A stretch of DNA of 64,000 bases from Ariolimax columbianus (GCA_036924085.1 JAVGWX010000007.1:100908886-100972885); one strand, 5' to 3'; shown: positions 11,133-23,079, counted from the first letter of the stretch. The notes: generated by a model not told the origin, from the sequence alone. Numbers and translations are program-made.

Positions 11133-11790
11133 AGAAGCGCGTATCCAGTTAACGAGCAATTGTTCTCATAAAAAAGCTCGTTCTTTACATAGAACCCAAA
11201 TAATGTTCACATGAGTCCACATCAAAGCAATCAATATTTATGAATTCTATATTTTTATTTTTTAATTTGGTGAGATTTGATAAGTGGCCCATGAATTATG
11301 TTGAGAGTAGTACACCTTTTTTGTAAAGTCGAAACGTGCCAACGTTTCCTTTACCTAAACCAGCAAACAGTCAGAATCAACAATTTTCACACTTGTAACA
11401 ACAACAAAAACAAAAACACAATAAATTAAATCTTGCAAGAATATTTAGGAATATCATGATTTCTCCAGCGCATGTAGATTCGATTTCTAGCGCAATCTCA
11501 GACACATGATATTCTGAGCGCTTCATTTACCTGTACCGCTTTATTTATCTGCGTCATTATTTATTTACCTATATCAGCGTCTATTAAACTTAATTTACAT
11601 ACCTTGCGTATTTATGATCTATTCTTTAAAAATCAAAAATTTAAATATGCGTGCTGATGTATCTTGCACTATGCTGTTTGCCGAAACACACAGTACATCG
11701 CACTCGGTTTTGCGAAACAAAGGGAGCAAGGGAAATAATTAGCACATTTCTTCCTGTTCTTAAACACGAGCACACAAATACCAAAGTCTC
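11133..11790. other. AT-rich unassigned sequence
   Basis: No recognisable gene or repeat family. Contains A/T-rich runs and simple CAA phrases near 11400. Confidence 0.5.
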
Positions 11791-11908
11791 TCTGAAACTC
11801 GCGTACTTTATCTATATTTATCTGAGACTCGCGTACTTTATCTATATTTATCTGAGACTCGTGTACTTTATCTATATTTATCTGGCACTCGCGTACTCTA
11901 TCTATAGA
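11791..11908. repeat. 30-bp minisatellite
   Basis: Four copies of a 30-bp unit with ctcgcgtactttatctatat. Confidence 0.95.
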
Positions 11909-12231
11909 TCTCAGTTTTATTTGTACACCGTGCACTTCCAACGCTTCTTTGATAACTTCATTTCATTGAGCACATCCGAGTTACTTAAGAGTAATGGATC
12001 TTGCAATGCTGATTGTGAACGACAGTTTCTTGACATTATTTTCAAAGCCTTGAATTGATTTCCCGAGTTCAGAACCCAATACTTCCAATCATTGTCATCA
12101 GTTCTCGCCCCAAGCACCACACGTAAAACAGAAATTACAAATCTTACTTTACCCTAGATCTCTCCTTTATTGTTAATAAATTCGAATTCTTTCTATTTGT
12201 AGTGGCGTTTCAAATGACAATTCTCCTACAT

Positions 12232-12490
12232 GTAATTGGTCATCCACCTATTTGTGTACCTGGTCATCCACCTATTTGTGTACCTGGTCATCCATCTATC
12301 TGTGTACCTGGTCATCCACCTATTTGTGTACCTGGTCATCCATTTATCTGTGTACCTGGTCATCCACCTATTTGTGTACCTGGTCATCCACCTATTTATG
12401 TACCTGGTCCTCCACCTATTTGTGTACCTGGTCCTCCACCTATTTGTGTACCTGGTCATCCATCTATTTGTGTGCCTGGTCATCCAATAC
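12232..12490. repeat. 24-bp minisatellite
   Basis: About eleven copies of tacctggtcatccacctatt plus tgtg. All three plus-strand frames are open because 24 is a multiple of three. Confidence 0.95.
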
Positions 12491-12906
12491 TATGTGAACA
12501 GGAGCAAACCTCTTCTTCTATGCCCCAGTGTAATCTAGTCAAATGCCATCTGAGCTTCCCCCTATCTCCCCCCCCTCCCCCCCCCCCCCCAATATCACAC
12601 GCATCGAAAATACCTTTACAGATAATCAAAGAGAGAATTGACAAAACAAAACAGATATAACTGACATATACCTAATTGTTGGTTTCATAGGGAATGACGC
12701 TCCATAGATGCAACTGGAACATTGAAACTCATGGCGGTAAAGACGATTAGACAAGGAAGATCGATATACATCTGTTTCATTGATTTCAAGAAGGCTTACG
12801 TTCGATTGAGTTGACTGGATCAGACTATTTGAGGTCTTCATACAAATCGAGATTGAGCAGTCAATCCTTAGACTGATTCACGTTGTGTACATCAACCAAA
12901 ACGCAA

Positions 12907-13092
12907 TGATATTACTGAGTGAAGGAATGACAGAGCCAACCAATGATATTACTGAGTGAAGGAATGACAGACACAACCCATGATATTACTGAGTGAAAGA
13001 ATGACAGAGCCAACCCATGATATTACTGAGGGAAGGAATGACAGAGCCAACCCATGATATTACTAAGTGAAGAAATGACAGACCCAACCCCA
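12907..13092. repeat. 37-bp x5 array inside the LINE RT
   Basis: Five copies of a 37-bp unit starting gatattactgagtgaaggaa. The unit is the RT coding segment around 'ILLSEGMTEP', so the array arose by tandem copying of the LINE ORF. Confidence 0.9.
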
Positions 13093-13759
13093 CAAGAAAA
13101 CTTGTGAGACACGGATGTCTACTGTCCTCTGGATTAATCAACACTTACCAGAAGAGCATGATGGATCGGACCATCAGTAATTGTAACATCGGACAATTGT
13201 CGGCGCTTGAATGCTTTCAAATTCGCAGATGATTAAATCCTAATCGAGGAGACAGAGAGGGTTCTACAATACTTACATAACAGGTTTAGCAGCACTACAA
13301 ACGACCAGGTACCAAAGATCAATATTAGCAAGCCAAAGGTGATGATGATTGTAAGAGAACCACAAGCAGCAAATCTAGAAATAGATGACAAACACATCCA
13401 AGACGTTAATCAGTTTCCATATTTGGTGGAATTCATTACGAATGTCCGTTGGTTCAGAGAAATTCGGAGAATTCTAAACATGGAAATATTTCCCTCCGCA
13501 ATAGAGTTCTCCACTCTTATATCACTTGGAAATGCATCGCTTGCTTGGAGACATGGACTATAAATAAGAAAGAGGAAAGGCATTTAGAGGCTTTTGATTT
13601 ATGGTGCTATCGAAAGATGGAAATCATGAACTGGGCGGAAAGGAAGCCCAATAAAACCGTACTAGACCATAGACAGTAGATGATTACAGATAACCTCTGA
13701 CAATAAAAATGAGTCGAAGATTGTCCTGGATTGGTATAAAATCCAATATGCTGGTCTAG

Positions 13760-14065
13760 TCTTCTTCTTCTTCTTCGTACGCTGTCAGACGTCAACCTTT
13801 ATTTTTTCGAAAAAAGCAGCGGTCATCCTGAGGCTGTCGACACTGCCATAGAGTTAGTGTTGCCACTGGTGATGGCCACATCTGCTTTCTCTGATCCTCG
13901 TATGTCGGGCAGTTTTGCAGTAGATGTTCAGCGGTCATTTTCCCAGTACCGCATGTGCATTCGTCAGTGCCATCTATCTATTGTGGCCAGTGCGAAGTCT
14001 GAAGACCACGACCTGCTCTCTTCTGTTCAACTGGTAAACGGCATCGTTTTTTGTGTAGCCAGTAC
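13760..14065 (-). mobile_element. 5'-truncated copy of the EN-RT-RNaseH LINE
   Basis: This is the last 0.3 kb of the same family as the copies at 46.3-54.2 kb, on the minus strand, with the same (GAA)n tail (13760-13776 on the plus strand as tcttcttc). It lacks a segment of about 34 bp present in the other copies. A diverged direct repeat of 15 bp, aatatgctggtctag (13745-13759) and aacatgcttgtgtag (14066-14080), fits a target-site duplication. It interrupts the RTE-like LINE. Confidence 0.85.
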
Positions 14066-14329
14066 AACATGCTTGTGTAGTAAAATACGTCCTTGCTAAT
14101 CAAAACCTGGGTAGGACAGGTAGTGGGAGGCCAAGTAATACGTTATCACACGACCAGTTGCGACAGTGGGAGGCCAAGTAATACGTTATCACACGACAAG
14201 TTGCGGCAGTTCAATCCTGGGCAGAACTAAGAAGAGCAGCAGAGGACAGACGGCATTGGCGTGATACGTAACAGTCTTCAAAACCAAAGTAGCGAGTAAA
14301 TAACCGATGATGCCATGTAATTAGAGACC

Positions 14330-14425
14330 ATCGTGAGGAGAGTTTGAGTACAACTAACCCACTTGTTGTAGGTGGCGATAGACCATAATGAGGATAGTAT
14401 GAGTACCACTAGCCTACTTGTTGTA
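14330..14425. repeat. Short tandem duplication
   Basis: The phrase gaccat, then gaggagagtttgagtacaac and cacttgttgtaggtggc, occurs twice with differences. Confidence 0.65.
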
Positions 14426-14558
14426 GGCAATTGAATGTTGCAGCTATTATCCGTCAGCCATAATTACATTTCGCTTTATGAGATAAACGACCGGTAATTG
14501 ATGGCAGCAGATTTCAATTCAAAGTTCAACTACAATTCTCGTGACAACTGCGTGACTT

Positions 14559-14991
14559 TGTGACTACCTTATATAGGGTTGACCTTGTGACTACCTTATA
14601 TAGGGCTGACCTTGTGACTACCTTATATAGGGCTGACCTTGTGACTACCTTATATAGGGCTGACCTTGTGACTACCTTATATAGGGCTGACCTTGTGACT
14701 GCCTTATATAGGGCTGACCTTGTGACTACCTCATATAGGGCTGACCTTGTGACTACCTTATATAGGGCTGACCTTGTGACTACCTCATATAGGGCTGACC
14801 TTGTGACTACCTCATATAGGGCTGACCTTGTGACTACCTTATATAGGGCTGACCTTGTGACTACCTTATATAGGGCTGACCTTGTGACTACCTCATATAG
14901 GGCTGACCTTGTGACTACCTTATATAGGGCTGACCTTGTGACTACCTCATATAGGGCTGACCTTGTGACTACCTTTTATAGGTCTGACCTT
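14559..14991. repeat. 27-bp minisatellite
   Basis: Sixteen copies of gtgactaccttatatagggc plus tgacctt, with tcatat and ttttat variants. Confidence 0.97.
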
Positions 14992-15049
14992 GTCTGTTTA
15001 GATGTACGATAGATCCACGAATTTACATCGAGAGTTCACGGCCTATATC

Positions 15050-15172
15050 ACAGTCTTCAGAGATACACCCTGACGCGCCAGTCTTTAGTGTTACACAGAG
15101 GCCACAGTCTTTAGAGATACACTCAGACGTCACAGTGTTTAGATATACACTCAGACGCCACAGTGTTTGATT
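15050..15172. repeat. About 30-bp degenerate minisatellite
   Basis: Roughly four copies of cacagtctttagagatacac with tcagacgcca. Confidence 0.8.
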
Positions 15173-15242
15173 GTAGACTGGAAACTAACATACAATGGCA
15201 CAATTGTTCTTTTTAGTACGAACGCCAAAAAAGAGGAGCAAT

Positions 15243-15411
15243 TAGAAGAAAAAGAAGAAGAAGAAGAAGAAGAAGAAGAAGAAGAAGCAGAAGAAGAAGA
15301 AAAAGAAGAAGAAGAAGAAGAAGAAGAAGAAGAAGAAGAATAAGAAGAAGAAGAAAAAGAAGAAGAAGAAAAAGAAGAAAAAGAAAAAGAAGAAAAAAGA
15401 AGAAGAAGATA
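15243..15411. repeat. (GAA)n polypurine tract
   Basis: About 170 bp of GAA/AAG with A-rich interruptions, a pure polypurine strand. It could be an expanded LINE tail, but no LINE 3' end is visible next to it. Confidence 0.95.
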
Positions 15412-15904
15412 GTTATTGAGATCACTTGGTAAAACATTCTTGAATTAAGCGCTAAAGCAGACCATCCCCTCTCCCTCCACACCACGCCTCCCCTATTAAC
15501 AACACACGCATCTGTGGCCATTAGAGGAAGTACGTCACACCTCCGTTATCCCCACTAACCGTGTTTAAATCCATTATTCTTTGACACTCTTAATGGAAAG
15601 AAGGCGACTGACAGACAGGCAGACAGACAGGTAGAACGACAGACAGGCAGACAGTATCTACCGGTTGATGTATGATCCATCTCTGTTTCTTGTCCCTTGT
15701 GTCAGAATGTTTTCTGCTTCAGGGTTCCTGGACTCTGGTCGTCTGGTGGCATCCAGTCTGTCGCTCGTCTAATAATGGCATTCGCAGATGAAGTCTAGCC
15801 AGTGGCTTCCAATAGATCACTGCGAGCATGGTCTGCAACCAATGTGACGCCTCGCCTTTTGCTCCGACCTAGTAATCCGCATGGAATATCTGGGAACCAG
15901 ATCA
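15412..15904. other. Unassigned sequence
   Basis: Includes a short GACAGACAGGCA patch at 15605-15655. No recognised gene. Confidence 0.5.
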
Positions 15905-16990
15905 TGTTGACAGACATGAAACACACCTCCCCCTACACCTCAGATCCTGTTGACAGACAGGAACCCCCCCTCCCCCCCCCCCCCCGCAGTTCCTGTTGAC
16001 ACACATCAAACACACCTCCTCCCCCCCTCCAAGGTCCTGTTGACAGACATGAAACACACCTCCTACCCCCTCCCAGGTCCTGTTCACAGACATGAAACAC
16101 ACCTCCTCCCCCCCTCCCAGGTCCTGTTGACAGACATGAAACACACCTCCCCCCTCCAAGGTCCTGTTGACAGACAGGAAACACACCTCCCCCCCCCGCC
16201 AGTTCCTGTTGACACACATGAAACACACCTCCCCCCTCCCCCCTCCCAGGTCCTGTTGACAGACAGGAAACACACCTCCCCCCCCCCGCCAGTTCCTGTT
16301 GATAGACATGAAACACACCTCCTCCCCCCCTCCCAGGTCCTGTTGACAGACATGAAACACACCTCCTCCCCCCCCCTCCCAGGTCCTCTTGACAGACATG
16401 AAACCCACCTCCTCCCCCTCCCAGGTCCTGTTGACAGACATGAAACACACCTCCTCCCCCCCCTCCCAGGTCCTGTTGACAGACATGAAACACACCTCCC
16501 CCCTCCCCCCTCCCAGGTCCTGTTGACAGACAGGAAACACACCTCCCCCCCGCCCCGCCAGTTCCTGTTGACAGACATGAAACACACCTCCTCCCCCCCC
16601 TCCCAGGTCCTGTTGACAGACATGAAACACACCTCCTCCCCCCTCCCAGGTCCTCTTGACAGACATGAAACACACCTCCTCCCCCCCCCAAGGTCCTTTT
16701 GACAGACAGGAAACACACCTCCTCCCCCCCCCCTCCCAGGTCCTGTTGACAGACATGAAACACACCTTTCCCCCCCCCCTTCCCAGGTCCTGTTGACAGA
16801 CATGAAACACACCTCCCAACCCTCCCCCAGTTCTTGTTGACAGACATGAAACACACCACCACCTCCTCCCCCGGTTTCTGTTGACAGACATGAAACACAC
16901 CTCCCACCCCTCCCCCAGTTCCTGTTGACAGACATGAAACACACCTCCCACCCCTCCCCCAGTTCCTGTTTACAGACATGAAACACACAT
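15905..16990. repeat. C-rich minisatellite, about 45 bp, roughly 24 copies
   Basis: Units carry ggtcctgttgacagacatga, aacacacctcc and a C-run of variable length (5-10 C). The length of the C-run drives the unit length. Long open frames on both strands come from the repeat itself. The minus strand is very G-rich. Confidence 0.97.
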
Positions 16991-17610
16991 CCACCAACGC
17001 CAGAGGTCGTCATTTACTGCCGGGAAGAGGTCAAGTATGTACGTCTGATCACAGACTGGAAACATTGATGTCTCTGCGATTTGCTCTAAAATCTACAAAA
17101 CCTGTTATTATCCTGTGGCTTTTCTGTCCAAGCAGTGAGGACGTCAGTGAGTGTTACCAGCTTTCATGTTCGATGAATGACCGTTATTCACCGAAGTATT
17201 TATCTGCAGATATATCTCCAGCTCTATGTGCTGGCCATGTTCAAGTCGATTTATCCCCGATCGCTGACATCTCTTAACTGTAATGTCTACAAGCCTAGCT
17301 TACTCTATCGCAATCGTTCGTAAATCGAGAGAGGTGTGGCAATCTCTTGCCAGCCATGACTTAATAAGTATGCACGTTGTACTGAAGAAGGTGGAGGGAT
17401 TGAAGGTGGAAAGGGGGGGGGGGGGGTCCCACGATTGTTACGGTTAAAAAACCAGCACTTTGCTGAAAAACACTACATGAGAGCGAGATTTCGAGGTTTC
17501 TCATTTCCGGACGAGATGCTAGAGTTGGATGGGACCCCTGCTACTTTCAAGTCAAGACGTTTTGTTGATTACTGGTATTATCAAGTCTTCTTAACAAACC
17601 AGTGTCCGTC
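16991..17610. other. Unassigned sequence
   Basis: Contains a G-run at 17412-17426. A 99-codon frame (16978-17277) has no recognised domain. Confidence 0.5.
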
Positions 17611-17612
17611 CT

Positions 17613-17657
<45 letters not shown>

Positions 17658-17830
17658 GTGTCTATCTATCTATCTATCTATATATCTATCTATCTATCTA
17701 TATACATATATATCTAAATATATATCTATCTGTCTATCAATCAGTCTGTCTGTCTGCCTGTCTGTCTGCAAATATGCCTGCCTGTCTGTCTGTGTGTCTG
17801 TCTGTCTGTCTATCTATTTGTCTTTCTTCT
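17611..17830. repeat. Compound (CT)n/(CTAT)n/(CTGT)n microsatellite
   Basis: CT dinucleotides pass into TATC and then into TCTG/TGTC tetranucleotides. Confidence 0.95.
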
Positions 17831-17964
17831 TTTAATATATCCTGCATTGAATACAAATTAATGTTAAGTATGACAAGTATGTGTGACACCCAAAAAATGG
17901 ATTTCAAGAAAACCACACCACACTTGTTTAACCTGCCGTTGTACGACATCTAGAGTCTAAGCTA

Positions 17965-18800
17965 ATCCACACACCTACCTGTCTACTTACCTGTCCACCC
18001 ACCTACATGTCCACCCACCTACCTGTCTACTTACCTGTCCACCCACCTAACCGTCCACCCACCTACATACCCACCCACCTACATGTCCGAGCAACCTACC
18101 TGTCTACTTACCTGTCCACCCACCTACCTGTCCACCCACCTACATGCCCACCCACCTACCTGTCTATTTACCTGTCCACCCACCTACATGTCCACCCACC
18201 TACCTGTCCATCCACATACCTGTCCACCTACCTGACCACCTACATGTCCAGCCACCTACCTGTCCAGCCACCACCTGTCCTCCCACCTACCTGTCCACCC
18301 ACCTACTTGTCCACCCACCTACCTGTCTGACTAATCCGCTCACCTACCTGTCCACCCACCTACCTGTCCACTCACCTACATGTCTGACTAATTCACCCAC
18401 CTACCTGTCCACCTACCTGTCTGACTAATCCACCAACCTACCTGTCCACCTACCTGTCTGACTAATCCACCAACCTACCTGTCCACCTACCTGTCCACCT
18501 ACCTGTCTGACTAATCCACCCACATACCTGTCCACCTACCTGTCTGACTAATCCACCCACCTACCTGTCCACCTACCTGTCTGACTAATCCACCCACCTA
18601 CCTATCCACCTATCTGTCTGACTAATCCACCAACCTACCTATCCACCTATCTGTCTGACTAATCCACCCACCTACCTGTCCACCTACCTGTCTGACTAAT
18701 CCACCCACCTACCTGTCCACCTACTTGTCTGACTAATCCACCCACCTACCTGTCCACCTACCTGTCTGACTAATCCACCCACCTACCTGTCCACCAACCT
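17965..18800. repeat. Composite ctacctgtccacccac array
   Basis: The left half is based on a 16-bp unit (ctacctgtccacccac). The right half is a higher-order unit of about 37 bp that adds ctgtctgactaatccaccc. The right half includes near-identical runs, so it amplified later. Confidence 0.95.
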
Positions 18801-19195
18801 GTGCCGTTAAGAGTTGTGAGGAGCTTCAATTGTCCATCTTGGGCCAAGCGTGTTGCGTCCGTTGTTGAAAGCAGGTGTTCTAGCAGGCTTTCTTTGATAT
18901 CATCTTTCCATCCATGACACGACTTTCCTCGAGAGTTGGAGCCGGATCTTCTTGTATTGTACGCGTGTAGTGTCAGCTGATCAAGCTGCATTCTCATGAG
19001 ATGAATAACCCATCGAATTTGCAGTCGACATTCGTGAGTTTTATATTGTTTGCGTCTGTGTTAAGTGAACATTTCGTTCCGCTAATTGTCATAGTTTCCA
19101 TCTTTGATGTGTTAGTCTTCAAATGATATCGCTCATAGAATGCATTCGGAGCATCATGTTTGTCCTCGTACGTTAAGCTTTTGGTAAATGTGTGG
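18780..19195 (-). pseudogene. Internally deleted LINE RT remnant
   Basis: On the minus strand, AFYERYHLKTNTSKMETMTI resembles the RT thumb start ('...LKINTSKTE.M'). After a large deletion comes RMQLDQLTLHAYNTRRSGSN, then GKSCHGWKDDIKESLLEHLL, which resembles the conserved 'GRP..R..D.IK..L' C-terminal block. The catalytic core is missing. Confidence 0.6.
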
Positions 19196-19197
19196 GC

Positions 19198-19262
19198 TCG
19201 TGGGCGCGCACACACACATACACACTCATATATATATGTACACACACACACACACACACACA
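19198..19262. repeat. (CA)n/(TA)n microsatellite
   Basis: CA repeats interrupted by tatatatat. Confidence 0.95.
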
Positions 19263-19279
19263 CTAATTGGACAGTCATT

Positions 19280-19600
19280 AAGTAACATCAATTCTTTTAA
19301 TAACACTTCTACAAGAGTGGGAGCTACGACTTTTTTGTGTCTTTTTTTTCGACATAGTCCCCGTGTCTGGCAACACATTCTGTTCACTTGTCCACTAGCT
19401 ACTGGGTGTCCTCTAGAACTCTAGAAGAAAGTCTGTTGGTGTGACTTTTAACCACATTGTTTCCCACGCAACGGTTCATCATTGACGTTCTGTCTTCAGT
19501 TTTGAAATCTTTTTGCCCATTCATATTCTCTCCTCTGACTAAAACACATCTTTCTGCCCATTCAAATGCTCTTCTCTGACTAAAACAACTGTCTTACCAA
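19280..19600 (-). pseudogene. Mariner-like transposase, internal deletion derivative
   Basis: On the minus strand, EWAKRFQN and RQNVNDEPLRG resemble the N-terminal helix-turn-helix region of mariner transposases. Within about 100 bp the frame reaches LVDK, then TECVARHGDYVEK, the typical mariner C-terminal end. Almost the whole DDD catalytic core is therefore deleted. The N-terminal segment is duplicated (gaatgggcaaaaaga and gaatgggcagaaaga about 45 bp apart). Terminal repeats were not found. Confidence 0.65.
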
Positions 19601-19879
19601 AATGCTTCTGTAGATTTGAGAATGGTTCACACCCTCTCACCACAACAAAACGAAGATATACTGTACATTGTAAGATATACTGCACATGTACAAGTACCTG
19701 TGCTCGATCCTCACAATTCCTACATGAAGTATTCCAAAAGGCTATTTTGGTTTCCTGAAGAAAGATTCTTCCCTGTACTTGTACATGCTCTTACAGACAT
19801 TTTATAACAAAATTGCTGGTACCAAATGACTGCCGCCCCCAGCCCCTCCATCTCGTGTGTTGGTATATATATATATATA

Positions 19880-22362
19880 TGCCGTGATGACGTAGTGCCC
19901 ATCTCAGAGACGGCAGCAGAAGCCAACCAATTGGTGCAGCTACTTGATGGAGAGAGCAGAACAGCGGAATTTTAGATGAATGTCTCGAAGATCAAAGTGT
20001 TGTGCAATCGCTTCGTCCCTTGTGATCCAGTCTTCCTTGGTGAGGTACGATTAGAGGATGTGATCCAGTCTTGGTGAGGTACGATTAGACGATGTGATCC
20101 AGTCTTGGTGAGGTACGATTAGAGGATGTGATCCAGTCTTCCTTGGTGAGGTACGATTAGAGGATGTGATCCAGTCTTGATGAGGTACGATTAGACGATG
20201 TGATCCAGTCTTGGTGAGGTACGATTAGAGGATGTGATCCAGTCTTGGTGAGGTACGATTAGAAGATGTGATCCAGTCTTGGTGAGGTACGATTAGAGGA
20301 TGCGATCCAGTCTTCCTTGGTGAGGTACGATTAGAGGATGCGATCCAGTCTTGGTGAGGTACGATTAGACGATGTGATCCAGTCTTGGTGAGGTACGATT
20401 AGAGGATGTGATCCAGTCTTCCTTGGTGAGGTACGATTAGAGGATGTGATCCAGTCTTGATGAGGTACGAATAGACGATGTGATCCAGTCTTGGTGAGGT
20501 ACGATTAGAGGATGTGATCCAGTCTTGGTGAGGTACGATTAGAAGATGTGATCCAGTCTTGGTGAGGTACGATTAGAGGATGCGATCCAGTCTTCCTTGG
20601 TGAGGTACGATTAGAGGATGCGATCCAGTCTTCCTTGGTGAGGTACGATTAGAGGATGCGATCCAGTCTTCCTTGGTGAGGTACGATTAGAGGATGCGAT
20701 CCAGTCTTCCTTGGTGAGGTACGATTAGAGGATGCGATCCAGTCTTCCTTGGTGAGGTACGATTAGAGGATGCGATCCAGTCTTTCTTGGTGAGGTACGA
20801 TTAGAGGATGCGATCCAGTCTTCCTTGGTGAGGTACGATTAGAGGATGCGATCCAGTCTTCCTTGGTGAGGTACGATTAGAGGATGTGATCTAGTCTTCC
20901 TTGGCCAGGTACGATTAGAGGATGTGATCTAGTCTTCCTTGGTGAGGTACGATTAGAGGATGTGATCCAGTCTTGGTGAGGTACGATTAGAGGATGTGAT
21001 CCAGTCTTGGTAAGGTACGATTAGAGGATGCGATCCAGTCTTCCTTGGTGAGGTACGATTAGAGGATGCGATCCAGTCTTCCTTGGTGAGGTACGATTAG
21101 AGGATGTGATCCAGTCTTCCTTGGTGAGGTACGATTAGAGGATGTGATCCAGTCTTGGTGAGGTACGATTAGAGGATGTGATCCAGTCTTGGTGAGGTAC
21201 GATTAGAGGATGTGATCCAGTCTTCCTTGGCCAGGTACGATTAGAGGATGTGATCCAGTCTTGGTGAGGTACGATTAGAGGATGTGATCCAGTCTTGGTG
21301 AGGTACGATTAGAGGATGTGATCCAGTCTTCCTTGGTGAGGTACGATTAGAGGATGTGATCCAGTCTTGGTGAGGTACGATTAGAGGATGTGATCCAGTC
21401 TTCCTTGGTGAGGTACGATTAGAGGATGTGATCCAGTCTTGGTGAGGTACGATTAGAGGATGTGATCCAGTCTTGGTGAGGTACGATTAGAGGATGTGAT
21501 CCAGTCTTGGTGAGGTACGATTAGAGGATGTGATCTAGTCTTGGTGAGGTACGATTAGAGGATGTGATCCAGTCTTGGTGAGGTACGATTAGAGGATGCG
21601 ATCCAGTCTTGGCGAGGTACGATTAGAGGATGCGATCCAGTCTTCCTTGGCGAGGTACGATTAGAGGATGTGATCCAGTCTTGGTGAGGAACGATTAGAG
21701 GATGTCAACGAGTTTATCAATCTTGGACGTCTTCTCAATAAATAACCTGGGACCTGAACTGACAAGACGTCGTCGCGCGAACTGTGCATCCTTCTCGTCT
21801 ATTAACACGGCTCTGGATGGTTGCCATGACCAGTATCTACGGGTCTCCATTCAATTCTACTGTAATCCCTGCGATGTGCTACGATGCTGAGACGTGGACA
21901 CTAACACAATCACCAGAGGACAGATTGAGAGTTACCCAGGCCTCTCTTGAGAGGCGCTTGGTCGGAATCATTCTCTGGAACTAATGCATGCAAGGTCTCC
22001 ACAATTCTGAAACAAGACGATTGTCCCTTGTGAAGGATACGGTGATCCATGCAGACAAGGCAAAACATAGATGGGCAGGTCACATGTTAAGACGAAACGA
22101 TTGTCGATGGAGCACGGCGACAGCAGTCTGTTACCTCCAAGGTAAGAAGAGAATTCAGGGAATATCTGAAATGCGTTGATCAGACTCCGTTGCTGTACGC
22201 TACAATATCCTAAATGTCTCTTACCACACACTGGACATGCGTGGTCATAGACAAGGTCAGCTGGAGACTTAGTTGAAACCCACAGCTACGCTGAAAAATG
22301 GTCGTCGAGATGAAGTTCAAGATATTCAACAAATAGCGTGCGAACTACAACTATATTTTTGA
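19880..22362 (+). pseudogene. LINE RT C-terminal ORF split by a minisatellite
   Basis: From 19880, RDDVVPISETAAEANQLVQL matches the (F/Y)ADD catalytic block with the first residues altered. MNVSKIKVLCNRFVP then CDPVFLGEVRLED follows. The reading resumes after the array with VNEFI, LGRLLN, LGPELTRRRRANCASFSSIN, a frameshifted AETWTL, KAKHRWAGHMLRRNDCRWST, and GKKRIQG. It ends CELQLYF then stop at 22360-22362, beside an AATAAA. Stops and frameshifts make it inactive. The 1.7-kb array at 19990-21704 grew out of its own 'DPVFLGEVRLED' codons. Confidence 0.8.
19990..21704. repeat. 38/34-bp minisatellite born in a LINE ORF
   Basis: Some 45-50 copies of a unit with gtgatccagtctt, ggtgaggtacgattagagga. 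The long form has 38 bp; the short form lacks tcct (34 bp). Both forms are interleaved in blocks. The first and last copies are continuous with the flanking RT reading frame. Confidence 0.97.
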
Positions 22363-22734
22363 ATAAATTGTTAATCCTGTGCACATTTTGTGTTGATCAA
22401 ACTAATGGAGGGACCTAGACGAATTTGAATCGCAAAAACTGAATTACACTTGTTCAATTTATCAATAAAGATGGCCTCTTCCAAGTAATGATGTTCAATA
22501 TTCCAGTCTCCTTTCTCGCTGTTCTCCAATGTTTCTCTGTCAAGGAATGTTGGTCTACTGTCACGGGATCTATTAATCTGATAATTATGCCGTCTATTTA
22601 ACGATAGGTGGTTTGTTCAAGTTAAGTACGGCTGAAAAGCTTTTTTGACATTCTTTGGTTTGATTTTATTTTCTCTCCGTAGGCAGTGCCGAGTTGATGA
22701 ATGTGCAGTTTTATCGCAGCTGATGACTGGAGAT
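22363..22734. other. Unassigned sequence
   Basis: AT-rich flank of the LINE 3' end. No gene seen. Confidence 0.5.
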
Positions 22735-22985
22735 GTGTAAGATGTCAATGATTGTTGATGAGTGGACCTGTGAATATGCCAGTGATTGTTGATGATTGAA
22801 GGCGTGAATGTTTCAGTGATTGTTTATGACTGAAGGCGTGAATGCGGTAGTGATTGTTGATGATTTAAGCGGTGAATGTTCCAGTAATGGCTGATGACTG
22901 GAGTCACGAATATGCCAGTAATGACTGATGACTGGAGTCATGAAGATGCCAGTGATGACTGATGACTGGAGTCGTAGACCTGGGC
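22735..22985. repeat. Degenerate 34-bp repeats
   Basis: About seven copies of a phrase like gccagtgatgactgatgact with variable spacing. Confidence 0.8.
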
Positions 22986-23079
22986 AAGCAGGCAGTACGA
23001 TCTGACTGACGTACAGGATGTTGCCCTTTGTGCACGCGCTTCCACTGGTGCATCATTATCACTCTTGTGTGCGGACTAT

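Larger units (their letters stand above)
12680..14295 (+). pseudogene. Decayed RTE-like LINE, RT and C-terminal part
   Basis: Plus-strand translation with many breaks follows an RTE-type reverse transcriptase. IYICFIDFKKAY (RT motif with the first catalytic Asp) is near 12765-12800. HVVYINQNAMILLSEGMTEP follows, then a degenerate FADD near 13223-13235. KINISKPKVMMI is next, and then a 'FPYLVE' block in place of FKYLG. The C-terminal block LEAFDLWCYRKMEIMNWAER is in the next frame. A 306-bp piece of another LINE is inserted at 13760-14065, and the tail resumes to SWAELRRAAEDRRHWRDT near 14217-14270. A 37-bp x5 array (12907-13092) and a 43-bp x2 duplication (14122-14207) have grown inside it. 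Confidence 0.75.

Noticed and set aside
13857..14099. 80-codon plus-strand frame
   Set aside because: Antisense of the truncated LINE copy at 13760-14065.
15902..17013. Overlapping 250-354-codon frames on both strands
   Set aside because: They come from the C-rich minisatellite; all frames are equally open and encode the repeat.
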